Positions 7,923 to 17,400 of a DNA stretch of 41,568 bases are shown piece by piece. This stretch comes from Bacteroidaceae bacterium. Lineage in GTDB: Bacteria > Bacteroidota > Bacteroidia > Bacteroidales > Bacteroidaceae. The notes beneath the pieces are model-generated. The model had not been told where the DNA came from, searched no databases, and saw nothing but the letters and a program-made list of their open reading frames with translations. The translations under genes and the position numbers were made by a program. How positions within the stretch are numbered: position 1 is the first letter of the stretch; each line of letters opens with the position of its first letter. The stretch covers positions 1 through 41,568 of the forward strand of contig JAFSVI010000014.1 in assembly GCA_017445145.1 (NCBI GenBank), written 5' to 3'.

Positions 7923-8900
7923 ATGAAACCTGTAATCTCTCTTTCACCCCACGTCCACAGCGGCGACTCGGTGCAGAAGAACATGTACGGCGTGTGCATA
8001 GCACTCGTGCCGGCACTCGTGGCATCGCTCTGCTTCTTCGGGCTTGGGGCGGCCATCGTGATGCTCGCGTCGGTGGCCTCGTGCGTGTGTTTCGAGTGGG
8101 CCATCACGCGCTTCATCCTCGGCCGCAAGCAACTCACCATCTGCGACGGCTCGGCCGTGCTCACCGGCATGTTGCTGGGCTTCAACCTGCCCTCCAACCT
8201 GCCGCTGTGGATCATCGTCATCGGCGCACTTGTGGCCATTGGCGTCGGCAAGCTCACCTTCGGCGGCCTCGGACAGAACCCCTTCAACCCCGCGCTGGTG
8301 GGACGCGTGTTCCTGCTCATCTCCTTCCCCGTGCAGATGACATCGTGGCCCCTGAGCGGACAGATGGGCTACGTCGATGCCGAGACGGGCGCCACGCCGC
8401 TGGCGCTCATGAAGCTCGCCATCAAGGAAGGCGACACCTCATACCTCGACCAGCTGCCCTCGTCGTTGGACATGCTCCTGGGCCAGACCGGCGGCTCGCT
8501 GGGCGAGGTCAGCGCCCTGTGCCTGCTGCTGGGCTGCTGCTTCATGCTCTGGCGCAAGATTATCACGTGGCACATTCCCGTGAGCATTCTCGCCACCGTG
8601 TTCGTGCTCGCCGGCCTGTTCCACCTCATCGACCCCACCTACGCCAACCCCGTGCAGGTCATACTCAGCGGCGGCCTCGTGCTCGGCGCGTGCTTCATGG
8701 CCACGGACTACGTCACCTCACCCATGACGGCCAGGGGGCAGCTCATCTACGGCGTCGCCATAGGTGTGCTCACGGTGCTCATCCGCGACTTCGGCAGCTA
8801 CCCCGAGGGCATGAGCTTCGCCATACTCATCATGAACGGCTTCACACCCCTCATCAACACCTACGTCAAACCTAAACGCTTCGGGGAGGTCAAGAAATGA
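7923..8900 (+). CDS. rnfD: Rnf complex subunit D (membrane flavoprotein)
   Basis: A 325-residue polytopic membrane subunit. SPHVHSGDSVQKNMYGV at the N-terminus and the FGGLGQNPFNPALVGRVFL loop are typical of RnfD/NqrB. The Thr expected to bind FMN through a phosphoester bond is Thr158 in ETGATPLA. It forms part of the ion-translocating core with RnfA, E and G. The stop overlaps the rnfG start by 4 bp (ATGA), indicating coupled translation. Confidence 0.97.
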   Translation: MKPVISLSPHVHSGDSVQKNMYGVCIALVPALVASLCFFGLGAAIVMLASVASCVCFEWAITRFILGRKQLTICDGSAVLTGMLLGFNLPSNLPLWIIVIGALVAIGVGKLTFGGLGQNPFNPALVGRVFLLISFPVQMTSWPLSGQMGYVDAETGATPLALMKLAIKEGDTSYLDQLPSSLDMLLGQTGGSLGEVSALCLLLGCCFMLWRKIITWHIPVSILATVFVLAGLFHLIDPTYANPVQVILSGGLVLGACFMATDYVTSPMTARGQLIYGVAIGVLTVLIRDFGSYPEGMSFAILIMNGFTPLINTYVKPKRFGEVKK

Positions 8901-9502
8901 AGAAACTACCATCAACATTACCCAATATGCTCTGCGTGCTGACGCTCATCTCCGTCATCGCAGCAGGGGCTCTGGCCTACGTGAACCAGCTCACGGCAGG
9001 CCCCATAGAGCAGAACAAGGCACGCACACTGGCCGAGGGCATCAACCGCGTGCTCGGCGCCAACGACGCCGCCGTGCAGGAGACCTCGACCGTGCAGGAT
9101 GCCAACGACAACGACGTCGTCATCTACATGACCAACAAGGGCGTGGCCGTGCAGGCCATAGACCCCAACGGCTTCGGAGGCACGCTGAAGGTGCTCGTGG
9201 GCTTCGACGACAAAGGCACCATCAAGGGCTACACCGTGCTCGAACATGCCGAGACACCCGGCCTCGGCGCCAAGGCCGACCAGTGGTTCCAGCAGGGCGA
9301 GAAGGGCGACATCATCGGCAAGAACCCCGGACAGAAGGAACTCACCGTGAGCAAGGACGGCGGCGACGTCGATGCCATCACAGCATCCACCATCACCTCA
9401 CGCGCTTTCCTGCGCGCCGTCAACGTGGCCTTCCACGCCTACGCCGGCGCCAGCGCCACCGACGGCCAGACAGGTGCCACACCACATCAACCCCAAAACT
9501 AA
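8897..9502 (+). CDS. rnfG: Rnf complex subunit G (FMN-binding)
   Basis: A 201-residue protein with one N-terminal membrane helix (residues about 11-31) and an outer FMN-binding domain. The covalent flavin motif is DAITASTITS, with Thr165 as the probable attachment residue, and HAETPGLGAKAD is the conserved motif shared with NqrC. It relays electrons between RnfD and the rest of the complex. It starts inside the rnfD stop, and its own stop codon abuts an AAGGAG sequence serving rnfE, one of the few Shine-Dalgarno-like sites in this window. Confidence 0.96.
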   Translation: MKKLPSTLPNMLCVLTLISVIAAGALAYVNQLTAGPIEQNKARTLAEGINRVLGANDAAVQETSTVQDANDNDVVIYMTNKGVAVQAIDPNGFGGTLKVLVGFDDKGTIKGYTVLEHAETPGLGAKADQWFQQGEKGDIIGKNPGQKELTVSKDGGDVDAITASTITSRAFLRAVNVAFHAYAGASATDGQTGATPHQPQN

Positions 9503-9515
9503 GGAGATAACGATT

Positions 9516-10100
9516 ATGAAATATCTGAATATTCTGTGGAACGGCATCCTCAAGGAGAACCCCACCTTCGTGCTACTCCTTGGCATGTGCCCCACGCTGG
9601 GAACCACCTCCAGCGCCATCAACGGCATGTCGATGGGTCTGGCCACGATGGCTGTGCTCATCTTCTCCAACCTCATCATATCATGCGTCAAGAACCTCAT
9701 ACCCGACCAGGTGCGCATACCATCGTACATAGTCGTCATAGCAAGCCTCGTCACCGCGCTCCAGATGTTCATGCAGGCCTACACGCCCGAGGTGTATAAG
9801 ACGCTCGGCCTCTTCATCCCACTCATCGTCGTGAACTGCATCATCCTCGGACGCGCAGAGGCTTTCGCCGCAAAGAACGGTCCCGTGGAGAGCATCTTCG
9901 ACGGCATAGGCATTGGCCTGGGCTTCACCATCGCGCTGACGCTGCTCGGCGGCATACGCGAGCTGCTGGGCACCGGCAAGCTCTTCGGCGCCACGCTCTG
10001 GGCCGAGAGCTATGGCATGCTGCTCTTCGTGCTCGCCCCGGGTGCTTTCATCGCCCTGGGCTACCTCATCGCCGTCGTGAAGAAGACAATGAAGATATAA
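9516..10100 (+). CDS. rnfE: Rnf complex subunit E
   Basis: A 194-residue integral membrane subunit (RnfE/NqrD family) with six predicted helices. MKYLNILWNGILKENPTFV and LGMCPTLGTTSSAINGMSMG at the N-terminus, with the Cys near the half-helix, are family hallmarks; RnfE and RnfA form an antiparallel pair that holds a [2Fe-2S] cluster in the membrane. The open frame extends upstream, but the ATG at 9516 is clear from homology and from AAGGAG at 9501-9506. A 165-bp AT-rich gap follows before rnfA. Confidence 0.96.
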   Translation: MKYLNILWNGILKENPTFVLLLGMCPTLGTTSSAINGMSMGLATMAVLIFSNLIISCVKNLIPDQVRIPSYIVVIASLVTALQMFMQAYTPEVYKTLGLFIPLIVVNCIILGRAEAFAAKNGPVESIFDGIGIGLGFTIALTLLGGIRELLGTGKLFGATLWAESYGMLLFVLAPGAFIALGYLIAVVKKTMKI

Positions 10101-10265
10101 TCAATTCATAATTAACGATTCGCGATTAGCAATTATCAATTGATTCATTCCTATTAATCATTATTTAACCCGTTCAATGTACAACGAACCCTTCACCCAA
10201 AGCAAGACATCCGACCACGCAGCTAACAGGGAAGCGTGAAGTGTGCATTGAGAATTAAATAAAGT

Positions 10266-10883
10266 ATGGCTTACCTATTAATATTCTTCTCGGCCATCTT
10301 CGTCAACAACATCGTGTTCTCGCAGTTCCTCGGAATATGCCCGTTCCTCGGTGTGTCGAAAAAGGTCGATACCGCCCTCGGCATGTCGGCCGCAGTGGCC
10401 TTTGTGCTCACCATAGCAACCATCGTGACGTATCTCATACAAATCCTGCTCATCAAGTACGACCTGGTGTATCTGCAGACCATAGCCTTCATCCTCGTCA
10501 TAGCAGCACTCGTGCAGATGGTGGAGATAATCCTCAAGAAAGTATCGCCGGCACTCTACCAGGCCCTCGGCGTGTTCCTGCCGCTCATCACCACCAACTG
10601 CGCCATCCTCGGCGTGGCCATTCTCGTGGCACAGGGCACATACAACGCACAGGGCATGGAACCCAACCTCCTCACCGGGGTGGTGTATGCCGTCTCGACA
10701 GCACTGGGCTTCGGCCTGGCGCTGACCATCTTCGCCGCCATACGCGAGCAGCTGGCCATGATGGACATACCCAAGGGCATGCAGGGCATGCCCATAGCAC
10801 TCGTCACCGCCGGACTGCTGGCCATGGCCTTCATGGGCTTTGGCGGTGTCGATAACGGCCTGGCAAAGGTGTTTGGCTTGTAG
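10266..10883 (+). CDS. rnfA: Rnf complex subunit A
   Basis: A 205-residue integral membrane subunit paired with RnfE. FVNNIVFSQFLGICPFLGVS near the N-terminus and LITTNCAILGVAI in the second half are the conserved half-helix regions with the two Cys residues that help hold the membrane Fe-S cluster. It is the last gene of the rnf operon and is followed by a strong hairpin. The 165-bp spacer upstream is markedly AT-rich with short ATTA/GATT repeats; I see no consensus promoter there. Confidence 0.96.
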   Translation: MAYLLIFFSAIFVNNIVFSQFLGICPFLGVSKKVDTALGMSAAVAFVLTIATIVTYLIQILLIKYDLVYLQTIAFILVIAALVQMVEIILKKVSPALYQALGVFLPLITTNCAILGVAILVAQGTYNAQGMEPNLLTGVVYAVSTALGFGLALTIFAAIREQLAMMDIPKGMQGMPIALVTAGLLAMAFMGFGGVDNGLAKVFGL

Positions 10884-10925
10884 GCCCACGACCATACCCG
10901 CCCCGGCGGACAGACACACACGTCA

Positions 10926-10960
10926 AGCGGCAAGGCTCCCACATGGTGAGCCTTGCCGCT
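10926..10960 (+). terminator. Terminator hairpin after rnfA
   Basis: A 13-bp perfect stem (10926-10938 with 10948-10960) and a 9-base loop lie 42 bp after the rnfA stop. The T-run is poor (GCTGTT), but the stem is GC-rich and the position between two same-strand operons, with a consensus promoter following, supports a terminator. Confidence 0.7.
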
Positions 10961-11075
10961 GCTGTTGGCCCATGAGGCGGCCTTTGAGGCAAAACATGTG
11001 CGTCCTATTGTTCGCTTTGATTGTCCTACAAACACCTAATATTGGGCTGCGAGGGGCATTTTGCGGCCTTTTTCC

Positions 11076-11106
11076 TTTGTTATGTGTGACAAAATGGCTA
11101 ATTTTG
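11076..11106 (+). promoter_or_regulatory. Promoter of the sulfonation operon
   Basis: TTTG (11076-11079), a 19-nt spacer and TAATTTTG (11099-11106) fit the Bacteroidota consensus exactly. The -7 element is 32 bp upstream of the permease start. No further consensus promoter was found before cysN or the downstream genes, so it probably drives the operon at least to the sulfotransferase gene. Confidence 0.85.
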
Positions 11107-11138
11107 CACCGCATTTTCCATGTCAACGCATTGAAACA

Positions 11139-12800
11139 ATGACCTTCCCAGCTCTATACGTAACCCTCGTGCTCGTGTTCATGCTCGTGGCATTGATGCG
11201 CGAATGCCTGCGACCAGGACTAATACTGTTCACGGCCGTCGTGCTTCTGCTCGTGGCAGGCATCATCAGCCCCGAGGAGGCCATCAAGGGCTTTTCCAAC
11301 AAGGGCATGATCACCGTGGCCCTGCTGTACCTCGTCTCGGAGGGTGTGCGCAAAAGCGGCGTGCTCGAGCGCATCGTGTTCCGCATGCTGCCCAAGAAGA
11401 ACGCCACCATCACCAGCGCCGGCCTGCGCTTCTACCCCATCGTGACCTTCATCTCGGCATTCTTCAACAACACCCCCGTCGTGGTCATCTTCGCACCGAT
11501 GATCAAGAACTGGGCGCGCAAGATGAAGCTTCCACCCACCAAGTTCCTCATACCTCTCTCCTACGCCACCGTCATCGGAGGCGTGTGTACCCTCATCGGC
11601 ACCACCACCAACCTCGTGCTCCACGGCATGCTGCTGCAGGAGTACAAGGAAGAGACCGTGGCCGTGGCCGAACATGGTGCCGCCGAGGGCATCCTCATGC
11701 GCTTCGGCATAGACGGCATGTCGATGTTCGAGCTCACGAAGGTGGGCATCGTCATCGCCGCGGTGGGGCTCATCTACCTCATCTTCTGCTCGCGCTACCT
11801 CCTGCCCGACGAGCGGCACTCCGACGAGGAAGCTGCCGAGGAGGACATCGCCCCCGGCATGATACGCCACGAGATACTGCTTGGCAACCGTTTCCCGGGG
11901 TTGGGAAAGACGCTCCACGACTTCGACTTCTACCGCCACTACGGCGCACACGTGCGCGCCATACGCCGCAACGGCGTCATCCAGCCCAAGGACTACATGC
12001 ACACACGCATGACCCACGAGGACACGCTCATCGTCGATGCCGACGAAACGTTTATGAAGGCATGGGGCGAGAGCCGTGTGTTCTGGATGATCAACCGCGT
12101 GGGCGACTACGAGCCGCCCATGGGCAAGAAGAAACGCTTCATGGCCCTCGTGCTGCTCATACTCATGATCATCGGCGCCACCGTGGGCGAGCTGGAACCT
12201 GTCAAGCAGATGCTGCACGAGTCGGAATTTGTGCAGACACACATGCCGGCGCTGCGCCTGGACATGTTCTTCTTCGCATGCGTCACGGCCATCATCATGG
12301 CGTGGACACGCATGTTCTCGCCACGCAAGTACACCAAGTTCTTCTCTTGGGACGTGCTCATCACCATAGCCTGCGCCTTCGGCATCTCCACCGCCATGAC
12401 CAAGAGCGGCTTTGCCAACATCGTTGCCGGCCACATCATTGCGCTGACCGACATCGTGCGAGGCTCGGACTACGGCATATACATCATCCTCGCCGCATTG
12501 TTCCTCATCACCAACATCTTCACCGAACTCATCACCAACAACGCCGCAGCAGCACTCGCCTTCCCACTGGCGCTCGCCGTGAGCGAGAAGCTCGGCATGA
12601 ACCCCATGCCATTTGTCGTGTGTGTGTGCTTCGCCGCCAGCGCCGCCTTCTCCACGCCCATAGGCTACCAGACCAACCTCATCGTGCAAGGCATCGGCGG
12701 CTACAAGTTCAAGGACTTCCTGCGGGTGGGCCTGCCCATGAACATCATCGTGTTCGTGCTCTCCGTGGTGCTCATACCCCTCTTCTACAACCTGCGATGA
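11139..12800 (+). CDS. SLC13-family permease, probable sulfate transporter
   Basis: A 553-residue inner-membrane transporter of the SLC13/DASS ion-transporter group. Two signature repeats are visible: FFNNTPVVVIF (about residue 109) with GTTTNLVLHG (about 154), and TELITNNAAAALAF (about 462) with STPIGYQTNL (about 505). A cytosolic TrkA-C type domain occupies about residues 240-307. I start it at ATG 11139 because the promoter's -7 element lies between the earlier in-frame ATG (11061) and this one. Its stop overlaps the cysC start by 4 bp. Sulfate as substrate is inferred from the coupling to cysC, cysD and cysN; other anions are possible. Confidence 0.88.
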   Translation: MTFPALYVTLVLVFMLVALMRECLRPGLILFTAVVLLLVAGIISPEEAIKGFSNKGMITVALLYLVSEGVRKSGVLERIVFRMLPKKNATITSAGLRFYPIVTFISAFFNNTPVVVIFAPMIKNWARKMKLPPTKFLIPLSYATVIGGVCTLIGTTTNLVLHGMLLQEYKEETVAVAEHGAAEGILMRFGIDGMSMFELTKVGIVIAAVGLIYLIFCSRYLLPDERHSDEEAAEEDIAPGMIRHEILLGNRFPGLGKTLHDFDFYRHYGAHVRAIRRNGVIQPKDYMHTRMTHEDTLIVDADETFMKAWGESRVFWMINRVGDYEPPMGKKKRFMALVLLILMIIGATVGELEPVKQMLHESEFVQTHMPALRLDMFFFACVTAIIMAWTRMFSPRKYTKFFSWDVLITIACAFGISTAMTKSGFANIVAGHIIALTDIVRGSDYGIYIILAALFLITNIFTELITNNAAAALAFPLALAVSEKLGMNPMPFVVCVCFAASAAFSTPIGYQTNLIVQGIGGYKFKDFLRVGLPMNIIVFVLSVVLIPLFYNLR

Positions 12801-13396
12801 CCATGACAAGAAACATATACCCCATATATGACAAGATGATGACCCGCGCCGACAAGGAGGCACTGCTCCACCAGCGCGGCATGATGATATGGTTCACGGG
12901 CCTCAGCGGCTCGGGAAAGAGCACCATAGCCCTCGGCGTGGAACGCGAGCTACACGCACGGGGCTTGCTGTGCCGCATCCTCGACGGCGACAACATCCGC
13001 AGCGGCATCAACGCCGGGCTGGGCTTCAGCGCCGACGACCGCCGCGAGAACATACGGCGCATAGCCGAGGTGGGACGCCTGTTTGTGGATACGGGCATCA
13101 TCACCCTCGCAGCATTCGTCTCCCCCACAGAGGCATACCGCACCATGGCACGCACCATCATTGGCGACGCCGATTTCCACGAGGTGTATGTCAGCACACC
13201 GCTCGACGAATGCGAGCGGCGCGACGTGAAAGGCCTCTATGCCCGCGCACGGCGTGGCGAGGTGAAGGACTTCACAGGCATCAGCGCACCCTTTGAGCCA
13301 CCCACACGCCCCGCCCTCGACATCGACACCTCGCGCCAGCCGTTGGAAACCAGCGTGGAACAGGTGGTGGAACTGATAATGAAGCACCAGCAATAG
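12797..13396 (+). CDS. cysC: Adenylylsulfate (APS) kinase
   Basis: A 199-residue kinase that phosphorylates APS with ATP to PAPS, the universal sulfonate donor. The P-loop is GLSGSGKS (residues 35-42); DGDNIR follows the typical strand, and the region FSADDRRENIRRIAEV matches the APS-binding part. The ATG at 12797 overlaps the permease stop (ATGA), and the whole frame from it is in register with the kinase domain; an in-frame ATG two codons later is equally possible. There is no PAPS reductase gene nearby, which fits use of PAPS for sulfonation rather than reduction to sulfide. Confidence 0.96.
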   Translation: MTMTRNIYPIYDKMMTRADKEALLHQRGMMIWFTGLSGSGKSTIALGVERELHARGLLCRILDGDNIRSGINAGLGFSADDRRENIRRIAEVGRLFVDTGIITLAAFVSPTEAYRTMARTIIGDADFHEVYVSTPLDECERRDVKGLYARARRGEVKDFTGISAPFEPPTRPALDIDTSRQPLETSVEQVVELIMKHQQ

Positions 13397-13456
13397 TCGG
13401 CATGCGCGCGCCACGGGCCTGAGACGCGCACCAATCCCGAACACCAACATACCTCA

Positions 13457-14368
13457 ATGAATACAAGCTATCATCTTTCACATCTCCAGGAACTCGAAGC
13501 CGAGAGCATACATATCATCCGCGAGGTGGCGGCCGAGTTCGAGAACCCCGTGATGCTCTACAGCATCGGCAAGGACAGCAGCGTCATGGTGCGTCTGGCC
13601 GAGAAGGCATTTGCCCCTGGCAAGGTGCCTTTCCCGCTCATGCACATAGACTCGAAATGGAAGTTCCGCGAGATGATTGAGTTCCGCGACACCTACGCCC
13701 GCCAGCATGGCTGGAACCTCATCGTGGAGAGCAACTTGGAAGCCTTCCGCGCCGGAGTGGGTCCCTTCACCCACGGCTCGAAAGTCCACACCGACCTGAT
13801 GAAAACCAAGGCACTGCTCGACGCGCTGGCAAAGTACAAGTTCGACGCTGCCTTTGGTGGCGCACGGCGCGACGAGGAGAAAAGCCGCGCCAAGGAGCGC
13901 ATCTTCTCCTTCCGCGACCAGTTCCAGCAATGGGACCCCAAGAACCAGCGCCCCGAGCTGTGGGACATCTACAACGCACGCATCCACAAGGGCGAGAGCA
14001 TACGCGTGTTCCCCCTCTCCAACTGGACAGAACTCGACATCTGGCAGTACATACGCCTCGAGAAGATACCCATCGTGCCGCTCTACTATGCCAAGGAACG
14101 CCCCTGCGTGGAGATCGACGGCAATATCATCATGGCCGACGACGACCGACTGCCAGAGAAATACCGACCCCTCGTGCGTCCGCGCATGGTGCGCTTCCGC
14201 ACACTGGGCTGCTGGCCTCTCACGGGAGCCGTGGAGAGCAATGCCACAACCATAGAGGAAATAGTGGAGGAGATGATGACCACCACCAAGAGCGAACGCA
14301 CCACACGTGTCATAGACTTCGACCAGGAAGCATCCATGGAGCAGAAGAAGCGAGAAGGCTACTTCTAA
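13457..14368 (+). CDS. cysD: Sulfate adenylyltransferase subunit 2 (ATP sulfurylase)
   Basis: A 303-residue catalytic subunit that forms APS from ATP and sulfate. The PP-loop motif SIGKDS is at residues 36-41; [33 protein letters not shown] and the C-terminal [12 protein letters not shown] match CysD closely. It works with the GTPase subunit CysN, which is normally encoded directly downstream; here a 4.4-kb helicase gene separates the two. The 95-bp spacer after it is C/A-rich and shows no promoter. Confidence 0.97.
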   Translation: MNTSYHLSHLQELEAESIHIIREVAAEFENPVMLYSIGKDSSVMVRLAEKAFAPGKVPFPLMHIDSKWKFREMIEFRDTYARQHGWNLIVESNLEAFRAGVGPFTHGSKVHTDLMKTKALLDALAKYKFDAAFGGARRDEEKSRAKERIFSFRDQFQQWDPKNQRPELWDIYNARIHKGESIRVFPLSNWTELDIWQYIRLEKIPIVPLYYAKERPCVEIDGNIIMADDDRLPEKYRPLVRPRMVRFRTLGCWPLTGAVESNATTIEEIVEEMMTTTKSERTTRVIDFDQEASMEQKKREGYF

Positions 14369-14463
14369 CCCAGCCTCCCCCATACCACTCCCACACCACT
14401 TCCACACCACTCCCACACAAACGCCCAGACACACCACAACGCCCAACACCACCCTGCCACACT

Positions 14464-17400
14464 ATGAACGACGACACCACCACCGCCCAAGCAACCCCCA
14501 CCACCCCCACCGCCCCATCAACAAGGAGTGTCCCCGTTGGAGGCGGCTCTGCCGCCGACCCTGCCACCACCACCACCGCCCCATCAACAAGGAGTGTCCC
14601 CGTTGGAGGCGGCTCTGCCGCCGACCCTGCCGCCACCACCACCGCCCCATCAACAAGGAGTGTCCCCGTTGGAGGCGGCTCTGCCGCCGACCCTGCCGCC
14701 ACCACCACCGCCCCATCAGCAGGGAGTGTCCCCGTTGGAGGCGGCTCTGCCGCCGACCCTGCCGCCACCACCGACACCGCCGACGAGGCCGCCCTGCAAA
14801 TCGACGAGCGCCAGCTCACGCGCCTCGCGCTGTGGGAGCGTAAGCTCCTGGACTTCAGCCTCCGCAACAACCTCCTCAACACCCGCCTCGGCAAACGCGC
14901 CCTGCAGTTTGCCGCCTTCGACATCGCAACCCTCGAGGACCACCTCCACAGCGGTGTCAACTACACCATAACCCCCTGGCCAGAAAAACGCAAGAAGCAC
15001 GAACCCACGCAGGGCATATACCACACCGCAGCCTACGACCCCGACCTGCGCCCCGACTACGAAGCCGCCATCAAGGCCCACCAGCTACCCACCTACCTCT
15101 CGCAGGTAGAGCTGAAGCCCGTGGTGACAAACCTCTACCGCGCCGCACGCACGGCGCTGGAGGAAAACGGCGCCAACGCCCTCTTCATAGCCCTCGGCAT
15201 GCTACGGTGGTACGTCACCGACCGCAGCGACCAGCCACGCTATGCACCCATTCTGCTGCTGCCCGTGAGCCTCGTGCGCAACGGCGCCGGCTATGTGGTG
15301 CGTCTGCGCGAGGAGGAACCCATGCTCAACATCACCCTCAACGAGTTCCTGCGCCAGCAGTACAAGCTGCAGCTGCCAACGTTCGAACCACTGCCCCGCG
15401 ACGACCACGGCATCGACGTCGCCGCCGTGTTCCAGGCCATGCGCCAAGCCATCGCCGGCAACGCCCGCTGGGAGGTCCACGAGGAAGGCATCCTCGGGCT
15501 GTTCTCGTTCAACAAGTTCGTGATGTGGAACGACATATACACCAGCTCCGACATCCTCCAGGAGAGCCCTATCGTGAAAAGTCTCGTGCAGCAACGCCTC
15601 ACGCTGGAACAGCCCACCGACGACATCGACGTGCATGAGTTCGACCTCACGGAGCCGCCATCGGCAGTGGCCACGCCCATCAGCGTGGATAGCTCGCAGC
15701 TCGAGGCCGTCATCGACAGCGGCGAGGGCAAGAGCTTCATCCTCTACGGCCCTCCTGGCACGGGCAAGAGCCAGACCATCACCAACATGATTGCCAATGC
15801 CCTGTACCAGGGACGGCGTGTGCTCTTCGTGGCCGAGAAGATGGCGGCACTCAGCGTGGTGCAGAAACGTCTGGCCAAGATTGGCCTCGACCCCTTCTGC
15901 TTGGAGCTGCACTCCAACAAGGTCACCAAAACCCACTTCCTGCAACAGCTGGATCAGGCGCTCAACGTCACCCACGGCCACCTCAGCGAGAGCTTCGAGC
16001 AGCGCTCCTCAGAGCTTTTCGCCAAGCGCAAGCAACTCAACAGCTACATCCAAGCCGTGCACAGGCAGAGCCGCTACGGTGTCTCCCTCTACGACTGCAT
16101 AGAGCATTTTCTCGACACGCCCGGCGACAAGCAACTGCAGCTCGCCGTCAGCGCCATCAATAACCTCGACGAGCAGCTGCTGCAAGACGCAGTAGCCATA
16201 CTGCAGGACCTCGACACAGTGTTCCAAGTCTCAGGACACCCATGCGAGCACCCTCTCGCCGGGTTCAGGCCCCTCAGCGACCGGCGTGAGAGCCTGGAAC
16301 GGCTCTGCCAGAAGCTCGAAGAGCTCGCGCAGCTGTTGCCGCAGATGGAGGAGGCACGCCAGCAGCTCAACGCCACATGCGGCGTCACCGTGCCCGCCAC
16401 ACAGGAAGGCTTCACATGGATGCTTAGCTTCACCGAACTCCTCGAATACTGCTCTGCCAAGGCACTGGCAGAGGACGCCACGACGCTACGCGCGGAATGG
16501 CAAGCCGTGCAGCAGAAATGGTTCCTGCCAAGGTACTTCGCCACACGTCGCATCCTCAAGCGCATACGTGCCTACAGGCCCGGCATCGAGGAGCCGACGA
16601 TAGACCTGTTCATCAACAAACTGGCCGTCCACGAGATAGAAAGCATTGGCATGGACATCAACGAATTGGCCATAGCCAGCCACTACGACAGCATCCCCTC
16701 GGGGCCGAAAGCCTGGGCGAAGAAGAACCGGGAGGTGCTCACGCAATGGCAAAGCCTGCTCAATGACATAGCGCCGCTATGCGAGCTGCCCTGGCACGAC
16801 GACTATGCCAACACCCTGGCCCGCAGCATATCCTCTTGGCTGCAGCACCGCGAGCAGATGCAGTCGTGGTTCCAATGGGTCGAACAGCGCGAGCTTCTCA
16901 CGGAGCAGCGGCTCACAGATGTCGTGGCATTCATCGAGCAGGGCAACAGCGCCAACGATGCCGCCGCCGCCCTGCAAAAGGCGGTGTACAAGGAATGGGC
17001 ATTGCGGCTCATCGACGACGACGACCTCCTGCGACGCTTCAGCGGCATCACCTTCGAGGACGTCATCAGCCGCTACCGCCAGCTCACCGACCATTTCCAG
17101 GAACTCACGAAGAAAGAGCTTTACTGCCGCCTCGCCGCCAACATACCATCGCTCACCACACAGGCCGCCACCAACTCCGAGGCCGGCATCCTCAAACGCA
17201 ACATCGCCAACGGCGGACGAGGCACCAGCATACGCCACATCATAGACCAGATCCCCAACCTGCTGCCACGACTGTGCCCATGCATGCTCATGAGTCCCAT
17301 CAGCGTGGCACAGTTCCTCGACCCCAAAAGCCCCAAGTTCGACCTCGTCATCTTCGACGAGGCATCGCAGATGCCCACCTCCGAAGCCGTGGGCGCCATA

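Noticed and set aside
11220-12863. Minus-strand 547-residue open frame
   Set aside because: Low-complexity His/Glu/Val-rich shadow of the SLC13 permease; such frames occur opposite every GC-rich gene here (for example 2638-4044, 16777-18630 and 19048-20358).
13930-14463. Possible N-terminal extension of the helicase inside cysD
   Set aside because: The open frame continues upstream, but it is an Arg/His/Pro-rich out-of-frame reading of cysD; the ATG at 14464 follows the cysD stop.
14511-14774. CRISPR array
   Set aside because: The 66-bp units are continuous tandem copies without spacers and lie in an open frame; no cas genes are near.
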